From CAIPFQ01 sp035480615 (GTDB lineage: Bacteria > Chlamydiota > Chlamydiia > Chlamydiales > SM23-39): a stretch of 8,112 nucleotides of DNA. The stretch spans positions 1 to 8,112 of the forward strand of contig DATIHO010000136.1 of the NCBI GenBank assembly GCA_035480615.1. The letters are read 5' to 3'. Below the pieces are notes generated by a model. It had not been told where the DNA came from. It made no database searches and saw nothing but the letters and a program-made list of their open reading frames with translations. The position numbers and the translations under genes are program-made. This document shows positions 1-6,275 of the stretch, one piece after another. The first letter of the stretch is position 1. Every line of letters starts with the position of its first letter.

Positions 1-1
1 G

Positions 2-817
2 GAGTATTGGAGTGCGAGGGATCTACAGGTTTCTCTGGGATATTCCCAATGGCGGCGTTTTGAGAACGCGATAGAAAAGGCCATCGAATCGTGCAAGCAG
101 TCAGGGAATGACCCAAAGCATCACTTTGCCGGCGCCGGCAACCCAATAACGAGTGGGAAAGGAAGGACTCAAGTCGTTGAGGATTATCATCTTTCCCGTT
201 TTGCGTGTTATCTGATCGCTCAAAACGGAGACCCTAGAAAGCCTGAAATCGCGCAAGCCCAGAAGTACTTTGCCATACAAACGCGACGACAAGAGATTTC
301 CGATGCAATTGCCGCTGACCTAGAACGATTAGAGTTACGGAAGCAAGCCTCCCAAGATTTCAAAGCGCTCTCTGGAGCAGCCAGGGATGCAGGCGTTCAA
401 AATAAGATGTTCGGCATCTTTCATGATGCGGGTTACAAGGGTCTTTATGGAGGACTCGGTTCTGATGCGATCAAAGCCCGCAAAGGGATTGATTCCAAAG
501 AGCAGCTGATGGATCGGATGGATAGAACTGAGTTGGCGGCTAATCAATTTCGGATGACTCAGGCGCGAGAGAAACTCAAACGCGAAGGTATCAAGAACCA
601 AAGAGATGCCATCGAAGCTCACGAAGCAGTAGGCAAAGAAGTTCGCGCGGCTATTGCCAAGATTGGAGGAACTCCACCCGAAAACATCCCGCCCGCTGAA
701 CACATCAAAAAAGTAGAAAAACGCCTCAAAACGTCCAAACCCAAGCTGCTCTTGAATGATAAAGACTCTGGATTGCTACCTCAAAATCCTCCAAATAGTT
801 CCGATTTATCTTCGTAG
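2..817 (+). CDS. dinD: DinD-like DNA-damage-inducible protein, 5' end outside window
   Basis: The frame is open from base 2 and stops at TAG 815-817, giving 271 residues. It aligns by eye with E. coli DinD along its length: YWSARDL at residues 2-8, LSRFACYLIAQNGDP at 64-78, FAIQTRRQE at 90-98, GYKGLYGGL at 144-152, ARKGI at 159-163 and TELAANQFR at 176-184. About 20 N-terminal residues are missing at the window edge, so the true start and promoter cannot be seen. DinD is a LexA-regulated SOS protein in E. coli, carries a BRO-N-like N-terminal region, and has been linked to inhibition of RecA-filament activities. The last ~25 residues extend past the well-matching part and are low complexity (PPNSSDLSS). 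The final 12 codons overlap the 3' end of the convergent di-iron protein gene. An ATG at 407 (residue 136) is internal and not the start, because the homology continues well upstream of it. Whether this host has LexA control cannot be judged here. Confidence 0.9.
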   Translation, partial: EYWSARDLQVSLGYSQWRRFENAIEKAIESCKQSGNDPKHHFAGAGNPITSGKGRTQVVEDYHLSRFACYLIAQNGDPRKPEIAQAQKYFAIQTRRQEISDAIAADLERLELRKQASQDFKALSGAARDAGVQNKMFGIFHDAGYKGLYGGLGSDAIKARKGIDSKEQLMDRMDRTELAANQFRMTQAREKLKREGIKNQRDAIEAHEAVGKEVRAAIAKIGGTPPENIPPAEHIKKVEKRLKTSKPKLLLNDKDSGLLPQNPPNSSDLSS

Positions 818-1449
818 ATCATTTCATCGACATCTGCTTGGCAGGCTTTAAGCCACTTGCCAAATAAAATAGCCTCAAGTTTACAGATGGTCTCGATATA
901 AACAGGAGAGGCTGGAATGAGGTTCAGTTCCTCTTCCATCTCTCGCAAGTGCTCCTTTTCTTCGAGAAGGATCGACTGAACCTGTACTTTTGATTGAGAG
1001 TGTTTTAAAGCCGATTGATAAATCGGATAGAGTTCTCCTGCGCGCAATTCAATCGCATAGGTCACTAAAAGATAGGCAAGTTGCTTTGTTTGGGATCTTG
1101 TCAACTTGAGCGATTGGAGGTAGCGGGAAGCTTGGACGTTCAGCTTGTTTAGATAGTGATACCCCGACCACGCTCCCAAAAGATGGGAGCGCTGATAGTC
1201 CTCATACGACTCTCCAATTTTAGCGAGTTGTTTCTTGAGATAGAGGGCGTGGCGGAATTCCTCGGCGGCATGTTTCAACATCTCCTCCCGTACGAGGGTT
1301 GGATGCTCGCAGGCCGCAATCATCCGCGCGCCGCAATTCTCAAGATAGGATAGAGTGTTGATCCAACGTCCGTGCAGAGGGGGATTTTTGACAATCAGGT
1401 GAAGCAATTCTCTGATCTCTTTTTCAAACGAAACAAAACCGATTACCAT
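781..1449 (-). CDS. Ferritin-like di-iron protein of unknown function, last gene of biotin operon
   Basis: This is a 222-residue, mostly helical protein that I cannot assign to a named family. The pattern is that of a four-helix-bundle di-iron carboxylate protein: Glu37 in YLENCG, Glu64-x-x-His67 in EEFRH, Glu134 or Glu139 in YAIELRAGEL, and Glu164-x-x-His167 in EEKEH. This E / ExxH / E / ExxH order is shared by ferritin-like oxidases and hydroxylases such as rubrerythrin-type proteins and MiaE. No signal peptide or membrane segment is visible, so it is probably cytosolic. The chosen start is the ATG at 1449: GGAGG lies 7 bases upstream and the codon overlaps the bioA stop by 7 bases (ATGGTAA). 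A second ATG at 1455 has GGAGG only one base upstream and is less likely. Its place in the operon suggests a job in biotin or pimelate metabolism, for example oxidative production of a pimeloyl precursor. That is inference only; tRNA hydroxylation, peroxide handling or iron storage are alternatives. Confidence 0.85.
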   Translation of the reverse strand: MVIGFVSFEKEIRELLHLIVKNPPLHGRWINTLSYLENCGARMIAACEHPTLVREEMLKHAAEEFRHALYLKKQLAKIGESYEDYQRSHLLGAWSGYHYLNKLNVQASRYLQSLKLTRSQTKQLAYLLVTYAIELRAGELYPIYQSALKHSQSKVQVQSILLEEKEHLREMEEELNLIPASPVYIETICKLEAILFGKWLKACQADVDEMIYEDKSELFGGF

Positions 1450-2723
1450 GACCATTCCTCCAAAGTGATGCCAATCGCAGTATAAATCTTCTGGAGTTCC
1501 TCTGGGGTGATGCAATAAGGGGGAATCAGATAGAGAACATTGCCAAAGGGACGGATCAGAATGCCTCTCTGAAGAAAAAATTCAATGAGGCGATCTCGGA
1601 GAGGATTGTAGTAGGAACTTTCTCCTACTTTGTACTCGAGAACCAAAATAGTGCCTACACAATCGCATCGTACAAGTTTCGGATGGCCTCTCCATTTCTG
1701 TTGAAAAAGCGTGTGACTTTCTTCAATCCTTCTCCTTGCGTGAGTGCATTCTGGCTGTAGGAGAAGATCGAGGCTTGCATTCGCTGCCGCGCACGCCAGT
1801 GGATTGGCGGTATAGGTATGCCCATGGAGCAGTGCTGTCGAAAGATCGGGACCCAGAAATGACTCGAAAAGAGCCTCTTTGGTGATGGTGGCTCCAAGAG
1901 GGAGAAATCCACCTGTGATCCCTTTTGAAAGACAGATTATGTCAGGAGCGGTTTGAAGGCTGTTACAAGCAAAAAGAGGCCCCGTTCTACCAAATCCGGT
2001 CATGACCTCATCGGCAATCGTAAGGATCCCTTTTTCCTGACACCTTTGAATCATTTGATTGAGAACTTTCCCAGAATGAAGGCGCATCATTCCTCCCCAG
2101 CCCTGGATGAGCGGCTCGAAAATAAAAGCTCCTATTGTATCTGAGCGGATAGCCTTCTCAAATGCCTCCCATGACAGGTCTTCTTTTCCAAACAGAGGGG
2201 GAGGAATGGAATCGATCTCAAAGAGGTATGGCCAAAAAGGACGGTTACAGAACGATTTTCCCCCCGCCGACATGGCCCCAAAGGTGTCTCCATGGTATCC
2301 CCCTTCGAATGAGAGAAGCTTTTTTCCTTTTGCTTGAAAAGCCATTTTCAATGCTGTCTCGACAGCCGTCGATCCATTGTCAGAGTAAAAGACTCGGGCG
2401 TACCCCGTAGGCAGAATCTCCAGCAGTCTCTCGGCCAAAACGATTGCTTGGGGATGGGTGAATCCAGAAAATAAGACGTGTTCCAATTGCTCTGCTTGGG
2501 CTCGGATCATCGAAGCGATGTGGGGATGAGTGTGTCCATGCAAATTGACCCACCAAGACGAAATTGCATCCAGATAAGCATCCCCCATTGCAGAGTAGAG
2601 ATAGGCCCCTTTTCCTTTGACAATGGGGATCGGAGGTGCCGCTGTCTGCTCTTGTGTAAATGGGTGCCAGATGCACGCCTGGTCTCTTAAAACCCAAGAG
2701 CTGTGAGTAGAGAAGGTCTCCAT
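1443..2723 (-). CDS. bioA: Adenosylmethionine-8-amino-7-oxononanoate (DAPA) aminotransferase
   Basis: This enzyme of 426 residues (E. coli BioA has 429) transfers the amino group of S-adenosylmethionine to 8-amino-7-oxononanoate (KAPA), giving 7,8-diaminopelargonate. It is a class III, PLP-dependent, cytosolic aminotransferase. Visible motifs are IWHPFTQ (18-24), the substrate-pocket SSWW (55-58), the PLP phosphate-binding NGSTAVETALK (116-126), GYHGDTFGAMS (142-152), ADEVMTGFGRTG with Asp238, and SKGITGG with the Schiff-base Lys267. HGHTYTANPLACAAANASL (300-318) and RPFGNVLYLIPPY (391-403) complete the family pattern. The start at ATG 2723 is chosen because family similarity begins shortly after it and AGGAG lies 11 bases upstream. 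It overlaps the end of bioD by 37 bases. The frame stays open far upstream inside bioD, but that part is a shadow without homology. The gene looks intact, and its stop overlaps the start of the di-iron protein gene. Confidence 0.95.
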   Translation of the reverse strand: METFSTHSSWVLRDQACIWHPFTQEQTAAPPIPIVKGKGAYLYSAMGDAYLDAISSWWVNLHGHTHPHIASMIRAQAEQLEHVLFSGFTHPQAIVLAERLLEILPTGYARVFYSDNGSTAVETALKMAFQAKGKKLLSFEGGYHGDTFGAMSAGGKSFCNRPFWPYLFEIDSIPPPLFGKEDLSWEAFEKAIRSDTIGAFIFEPLIQGWGGMMRLHSGKVLNQMIQRCQEKGILTIADEVMTGFGRTGPLFACNSLQTAPDIICLSKGITGGFLPLGATITKEALFESFLGPDLSTALLHGHTYTANPLACAAANASLDLLLQPECTHARRRIEESHTLFQQKWRGHPKLVRCDCVGTILVLEYKVGESSYYNPLRDRLIEFFLQRGILIRPFGNVLYLIPPYCITPEELQKIYTAIGITLEEWSW

Positions 2724-3304
2724 TCTTTTGCGATCTCCTGGACAGTTTTCGGTGTCAATTGCTCTTGCCATGCCAACCTTCCTAAACAGCGTGTTTCCGC
2801 TTTTTTCAACAGCATCTCTTCTGTTTCCAAATCCCCTTTTCCATTGAAAATCACTCCCAAAAGAGGAAGCTTCCGATTTCTCATCGATTCGATGGTAAGG
2901 GCAAAATGATTCAAGCTGCCGAGGTAATGGCGATGAACCAATACCCAGCGAGCCTTCCAATGGGCCGCTGCATCTGCCCAAGTTTCTGTGTCGTTCAGTG
3001 GGGACAGAAGCCCGCCAGTTCCTTCGATGATGAGGGGAAGAGAACAGGCGGGAGGGATCAAATGGCTAGCAAAGATCCGCACCCCCTCTTTCCTAGCTGC
3101 CAAGTGGGGAGAGCACGGAGTGCCAAGAGAAAAAGCGGAAGGATAACAGCGAGAGGGAGACGATAGGCGTTCTTGAACCCAAGCTGGATCGCCTGGCAGT
3201 CCACATTGGACTGGTTTCCAGTAGCAGCCACCTAAAGCCTCCACTAAGATAGTCGATACGACCGTCTTGCCCACTTCGGTATTGATTCCAGCGACAATGA
3301 TCAG
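2687..3304 (-). CDS. bioD: Dethiobiotin synthetase with probable CTG start
   Basis: BioD closes the ureido ring of dethiobiotin from DAPA, CO2 and ATP. As called here it has 205 residues, slightly shorter than E. coli BioD. The P-loop is GINTEVGKTVVS (6-17, Lys13), followed by WKPVQCG (29-35, Lys30), an Asp39 in GDPAW that may bind metal, IIEGTGGLLSPL (92-103, Glu94), and VHRHYLGSLNHF (123-134). The first standard start codon in frame, GTG at 3274, falls inside the P-loop and would delete the conserved IIVAGINTE, so it cannot be the real start. Upstream in frame there are only CTG 3304, ATC 3301, ATT 3298 and ATT 3322 as near-start codons. CTG 3304 is preferred: AGAGG lies 7 bases upstream, and it overlaps the bioF stop as CTGA, the counterpart of the usual ATGA coupling junction. 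ATT 3298 remains possible. The product identity is secure; the exact start is not. Confidence 0.9.
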   Translation of the reverse strand: MIIVAGINTEVGKTVVSTILVEALGGCYWKPVQCGLPGDPAWVQERLSSPSRCYPSAFSLGTPCSPHLAARKEGVRIFASHLIPPACSLPLIIEGTGGLLSPLNDTETWADAAAHWKARWVLVHRHYLGSLNHFALTIESMRNRKLPLLGVIFNGKGDLETEEMLLKKAETRCLGRLAWQEQLTPKTVQEIAKEWRPSLLTALGF

Positions 3305-5301
3305 GATAGAACCTCTACTAATTGGTCGATCTCTTCCTCTCGATTGAAACTATGCAGAACGACCCGCAAACACTCCCTTCCCCGAGGGACTGTTGGAGCT
3401 ACGATGGCCCGAATATCAAGACCTTTTGCTTTCAGTTTTTGCGATAAAGAACGGAGTTTCTCAACGTCAGGGATGGTTATTGGTTGAATCGGGCTCTGCG
3501 TATTTTCGACACCCGTTTTCTCGCAGAAGTAGGTTATTAAGCTCTTCAAGCGCTGCTGTTGAACCTGAGCTTCTCTCTTGAGTTTTTCATATTTTGATTC
3601 GATCGAATTGAGTGTAGTAGGAGGCAGAGCCGTTGTATAAATCAAGGGTCTTGAAAAGTTGAGCAAATACTCCTTGAGTGTATGGCTCCCAACTACGCAC
3701 GCCCCATGAGCGCCTAGTGCTTTACTAAACGTGTGCACTCGGGCAAACACCTGTGACTCTAGTCCCAGTTCTGCAACCAACCCTTCGCCATTCAACCCAC
3801 AAATCCCCGTCGCGTGGGCCTCGTCTACGATTAGATGCGCCCCATACTTAGCGCAAAGAACGGCGATTTCTGCAAGCGGAGCAAAATCACCGCTCATCGA
3901 ATAGATCGATTCGACCAACACGAAGGCAGGTAGGGAGACTTTTTTTAGCCTTCTCTCTAAAGAATCGAGATCGTTGTGTCTAAAAGGGAGATGTTTTGCA
4001 TTGGATAGATGGATCCCGTCGATCATGGAGGCGTGAATTTCAAGGTCATAGAGAAAAGTCACTGCATCTGTTCCCAAGGCAGAAAGAAGGCCGAGATTGG
4101 CTGTGTACCCACTGTTGTGGATCAAGCAACTCTCAGCTCGATGAAATCTTGCAATTCGCGCTTCTAGTGCTTCATAAAGAGGGTAATTCCCAGTGAGAAG
4201 ACGCGATCCAGTCGCTCCTGAACCTTTGATCTCCTCACAATCTTTGGCAAACCCAAAATAATCATTGGAGGTAAGATCGATCAGTCCAGCGGTTGACTGG
4301 AGAGTCCGGAGAAGCCCCTGATCTTTTCTTTTCTGAAGGCGCGCATCCAAGAAAGCTGGGCGCTGAGCTAAACCAAAAAGGTTCAACATCTTTTCATCCT
4401 CATCGAAATCGGGGTTCGGACAGGTCAGCAGCTTTTCCCCAGAAAAAATCGAATTGGCTCCTGCCAAAAAACAGAGAGCCTGTTCTTCCAATGACCGCTC
4501 AAGTCTCCCAGCAGAAAGACGAACCATTGCTTTCGGCATAGTAATTCGCGCTGTTGCAATCATCCGGATCATGTCCCAAATGGGAACGGATGGTCGTTCT
4601 TGCAGAGGAGTTCCCTGCACAGGAATTAAGAGATTGATCGGAACTGACTCGGGGTGAGGATTGCGGCGCGCGAGCATATAGATGAGACCGATGCGATCCT
4701 CAATGCTTTCCCCCATGCCGATAATCCCTCCGCAACAGACGCTGATTCCCGTCTTCTCTACCGCATCTAGAGTCTTCAGCCGATCTTCATAGCGGCGGGT
4801 CGTCGTAATGGAAGAATAAAACTCTGGAGAAGTATCGAGATTGTGGTTGTAGGCATAAAGCCCCGCGTCTTTTAGCCTTTGGGCTTGCGGTTCTGTGAGC
4901 ATTCCTAAAGTGCAGCAAACCTCCACTCCCATATCGGTGATCTGCCGGATCGCCCTCAACACAAGATCGAATTGCGCGCTGTCCCGCACAGATCGCCAGG
5001 CAGCCCCTAAACACACTCTAGTTGCCCTATTTGCAATTGCTTTTTGAGCCAATTCGATGATTTCTTGTTCTTGCATCAAAGGCGTTGCGCCTACATTTGT
5101 CTGATACCTGGCGGACTGAGGGCAATACTTGCAATCTTCGGGACATCCACCTGTTTTGATCGAGATTAAGGAGCAAACTTGCACCTGATTGGTAGGATGA
5201 TAGACGCGAGTGACCGACCCGGCGCGGTGGATGAGATCCAAAAGAGGGCTATCGTGGATGGCGCGGATTTCCTCCTTGGTCCAATCGGATCTACAGTCCA
5301 T
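3301..5301 (-). CDS. Fused biotin synthase / 8-amino-7-oxononanoate synthase (BioB-BioF)
   Basis: A single open frame of 666 residues joins two enzymes that are normally separate. Residues 1 to about 310 are BioB, the radical-SAM enzyme inserting sulfur into dethiobiotin. It has GGCPEDCKYCPQS with Cys53, Cys57 and Cys60 for the 4Fe-4S cluster, and Cys97, Cys129, Cys189 and Arg261 as candidate 2Fe-2S ligands, in nearly E. coli numbering. Residues from about 315 to 666 are BioF, the PLP enzyme condensing a pimeloyl thioester with alanine. It shows LTSNDYFGF (343-351), GSGATGSRLLTG (360-371), SGYTAN (397-402), His423 in IHASMID, VDEAHATG (492-499) and TFSKALG with PLP Lys527. The usual BioB C-terminal tail and BioF N-terminal segment are shortened at the junction. 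The start at ATG 5301 has GGAGG 5 bases upstream; a TTG at 5313 is less likely. It is the first gene of the operon. All catalytic residues are present, so both activities are expected. Confidence 0.93.
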   Translation of the reverse strand: MDCRSDWTKEEIRAIHDSPLLDLIHRAGSVTRVYHPTNQVQVCSLISIKTGGCPEDCKYCPQSARYQTNVGATPLMQEQEIIELAQKAIANRATRVCLGAAWRSVRDSAQFDLVLRAIRQITDMGVEVCCTLGMLTEPQAQRLKDAGLYAYNHNLDTSPEFYSSITTTRRYEDRLKTLDAVEKTGISVCCGGIIGMGESIEDRIGLIYMLARRNPHPESVPINLLIPVQGTPLQERPSVPIWDMIRMIATARITMPKAMVRLSAGRLERSLEEQALCFLAGANSIFSGEKLLTCPNPDFDEDEKMLNLFGLAQRPAFLDARLQKRKDQGLLRTLQSTAGLIDLTSNDYFGFAKDCEEIKGSGATGSRLLTGNYPLYEALEARIARFHRAESCLIHNSGYTANLGLLSALGTDAVTFLYDLEIHASMIDGIHLSNAKHLPFRHNDLDSLERRLKKVSLPAFVLVESIYSMSGDFAPLAEIAVLCAKYGAHLIVDEAHATGICGLNGEGLVAELGLESQVFARVHTFSKALGAHGACVVGSHTLKEYLLNFSRPLIYTTALPPTTLNSIESKYEKLKREAQVQQQRLKSLITYFCEKTGVENTQSPIQPITIPDVEKLRSLSQKLKAKGLDIRAIVAPTVPRGRECLRVVLHSFNREEEIDQLVEVLS
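3305..3322 (-). promoter_or_regulatory. Shine-Dalgarno region deciding the bioD start
   Basis: AGAGG at 3316-3312 (minus strand) lies inside the last codons of the BioB-BioF fusion, 7 bases before CTG 3304, 10 before ATC 3301 and 13 before ATT 3298. The spacing favours CTG as initiator. The fusion's stop TGA (3303-3301) shares three bases with the CTG, so terminating ribosomes could re-initiate directly. Confidence 0.5.
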
Positions 5302-5323
5302 ATAATCCTCCAAATTTGGATCG

Positions 5324-5353
5324 AGAATAAGGGCTTATCTCCTTGGTTTTCAA
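5324..5353 (-). promoter_or_regulatory. Candidate sigma-70-type promoter of the biotin operon
   Basis: Reading the minus strand, TTGAAA (5353-5348) is followed after 18 bases by TATTCT (5329-5324). Transcription would begin near 5317, leaving a leader of about 16 bases that still contains the GGAGG Shine-Dalgarno site. The -35 matches consensus at 5 of 6 positions and the -10 at 4 of 6. A minus-strand TATAAA near 5392-5387 is an alternative -10 but lacks a convincing -35. Confidence 0.45.
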
Positions 5354-5367
5354 CCGCAAAAAACCAA
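5343..5367. promoter_or_regulatory. Inverted repeat over the operon -35, candidate operator
   Basis: TTGGTTTT (5343-5350) and AAAACCAA (5360-5367) form perfect 8-base arms separated by 9 bases. The left arm overlaps the candidate -35 of the biotin operon, where a bound repressor would block RNA polymerase. The arms differ from the E. coli BirA operator in arrangement and spacing. The divergently encoded HTH protein is the obvious candidate ligand; binding is inferred, not shown. Confidence 0.4.
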
Positions 5368-5406
5368 ATAAAAACTAAAAACAGGTTTATAAAAACCAGA
5401 AACCTA

Positions 5407-5415
5407 TGCTATAAT
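5407..5415 (+). promoter_or_regulatory. Extended -10 promoter for the divergent HTH gene
   Basis: TGCTATAAT at 5407-5415 is a perfect TATAAT hexamer preceded by the TGn extension, which can support transcription without a good -35. No strong -35 is seen 16-18 bases upstream, only AT-rich hexamers such as TTATAA. The predicted start near 5422 gives a leader of about 60 bases before GTG 5481. Confidence 0.5.
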
Positions 5416-5460
5416 CGGCCGTCAAAAGCGGCGAGATTTGGGAAAAGTGGGTGTTATAAA

Positions 5461-5487
5461 CTAACAATTAGGTTGATTTTGTGTTAG
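5461..5487. promoter_or_regulatory. Inverted repeat spanning the start codon of the HTH gene
   Basis: CTAACA (5461-5466) and TGTTAG (5482-5487) are perfect 6-base arms separated by 15 bases. They enclose the AGG ribosome site and overlap the GTG start at 5481. The element could be an autoregulatory operator or an mRNA hairpin hiding the start. Six-base arms can occur by chance, so confidence is low. Confidence 0.3.
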
Positions 5488-6254
5488 AAGGACTCTGCGG
5501 AAATAAAAATGTGCAAAAAATACTGCTGTTTCTATTTGTAAATAGCAAGTGTTACGGGGCTCAACTGCAAAGACTCTTAAGAACTCCTCTGACATCCCTG
5601 CAAAACGCCCTAGCTCGCCTAGAGAAGGGGAAAGTGATCTCTAGCTATTGTGAGGGGAAGACAAAAATCTATCAACTCAACCCTGCCTACCCAATACTTG
5701 CCGAGCTAGAGCAGCTTTTAAAAAAGACTTATACACTGCTCTCGCCTCAAGACAAAAAACTCTACTCTCTAGTTCAACAAGAAGCTCTCGAGAAGCGGAC
5801 GCAAGACCCTCTATTATTCGGTTTTTGGGAGCGTTTAAAGGTCGTTAAGGAATTTACCTTAAACGCCAGGACTCGGTCCAGAGATGAGGCGGGATGGAAT
5901 GGAAGCGGAAAGGGAAGCGTGCTCGTGGCGCTCAACAGCGACCTTGTTTTGACTTTTCATGAGAGAGGCTCGTGGCAAAGCCAAAACATGACATTTAGCA
6001 ATACCTTTCGGTGGACGCTGGACCGGAGCGCAGGCATGATCTCACTAGAGCATTTACGCTTGGGTCCCACCAACCCGGTGTTTCTCTTCCATTTAGCCCC
6101 CACCGGCACACATCTCCTCGCCTCTGTCGACTCCCATCTGTGCGAGGAAGACGTCTACCTAGCTCAAGTTTCTTGGGATCGGCATCATATTCGCCTCTCT
6201 TGGCGGGTTATCGGCCCCAAAAAGAACGAGGAAATAGAATACTATTACATTTGA
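5481..6254 (+). CDS. Winged-helix regulator fused to a DUF6314-like domain, divergent from biotin operon
   Basis: This 257-residue protein has two parts. Residues 1 to about 85 form a winged helix of the ArsR-like type often seen next to nucleotidyltransferase genes: helices in NVQKILLFLFVN and YGAQLQRLLRT, a recognition-type helix in PLTSLQNALARLEKGKVI (36-53), a wing in SSYCEGKTKIYQLNP, then LAELEQLLKKTY. Residues about 113-257 resemble DUF6314 (seen in bacteria and fungi, function unknown), with the signature SHLCEEDVYLAQVSW (218-232) and WRVIGPKKNEEIEYYY (241-256). That fold is probably a small beta barrel, which could hold a ligand. The start is GTG 5481 with AGG 8 bases upstream; no ATG lies near the domain start. 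Its divergent position suggests that it senses biotin, biotinyl-AMP or a pathway intermediate and represses the operon, but this is inferred. No transmembrane segment is visible. The DUF6314 assignment is from remembered motif pattern and is moderately secure. Confidence 0.85.
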   Translation: MLEGLCGNKNVQKILLFLFVNSKCYGAQLQRLLRTPLTSLQNALARLEKGKVISSYCEGKTKIYQLNPAYPILAELEQLLKKTYTLLSPQDKKLYSLVQQEALEKRTQDPLLFGFWERLKVVKEFTLNARTRSRDEAGWNGSGKGSVLVALNSDLVLTFHERGSWQSQNMTFSNTFRWTLDRSAGMISLEHLRLGPTNPVFLFHLAPTGTHLLASVDSHLCEEDVYLAQVSWDRHHIRLSWRVIGPKKNEEIEYYYI

Positions 6255-6275
6255 ATCGCAATATAACTTCGGCAT

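Noticed and set aside
838..863. Hairpin TTGGCA...TGCCAA after the dinD stop as a terminator
   Set aside because: It is followed by AATAAAAT rather than a T-tract, the inner stem has an unpaired ACT, and it lies within the coding sequence of the convergent gene.
1655..1912. Open frame inside bioA on the same strand in another frame
   Set aside because: It is fully embedded in the well-conserved bioA sequence and shows no domain features. It is a shadow frame, as are the other short frames inside the biotin genes.
4340..4380. BioB-BioF fusion caused by a sequencing error
   Set aside because: The frame is continuous with plausible protein sequence through the junction and intact motifs on both sides. 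Resequencing could still settle it, but nothing in the sequence suggests an error.
5361..5388. AAACC-N18-GGTTT resembling the E. coli BirA operator (TTGTAAACC-N16-GGTTTACAA)
   Set aside because: The right half fits well (GGTTTATAA) but the left half matches poorly and the spacing is 18, not 16. The region is so rich in A/T runs and GGTT/AACC that a chance match is likely.
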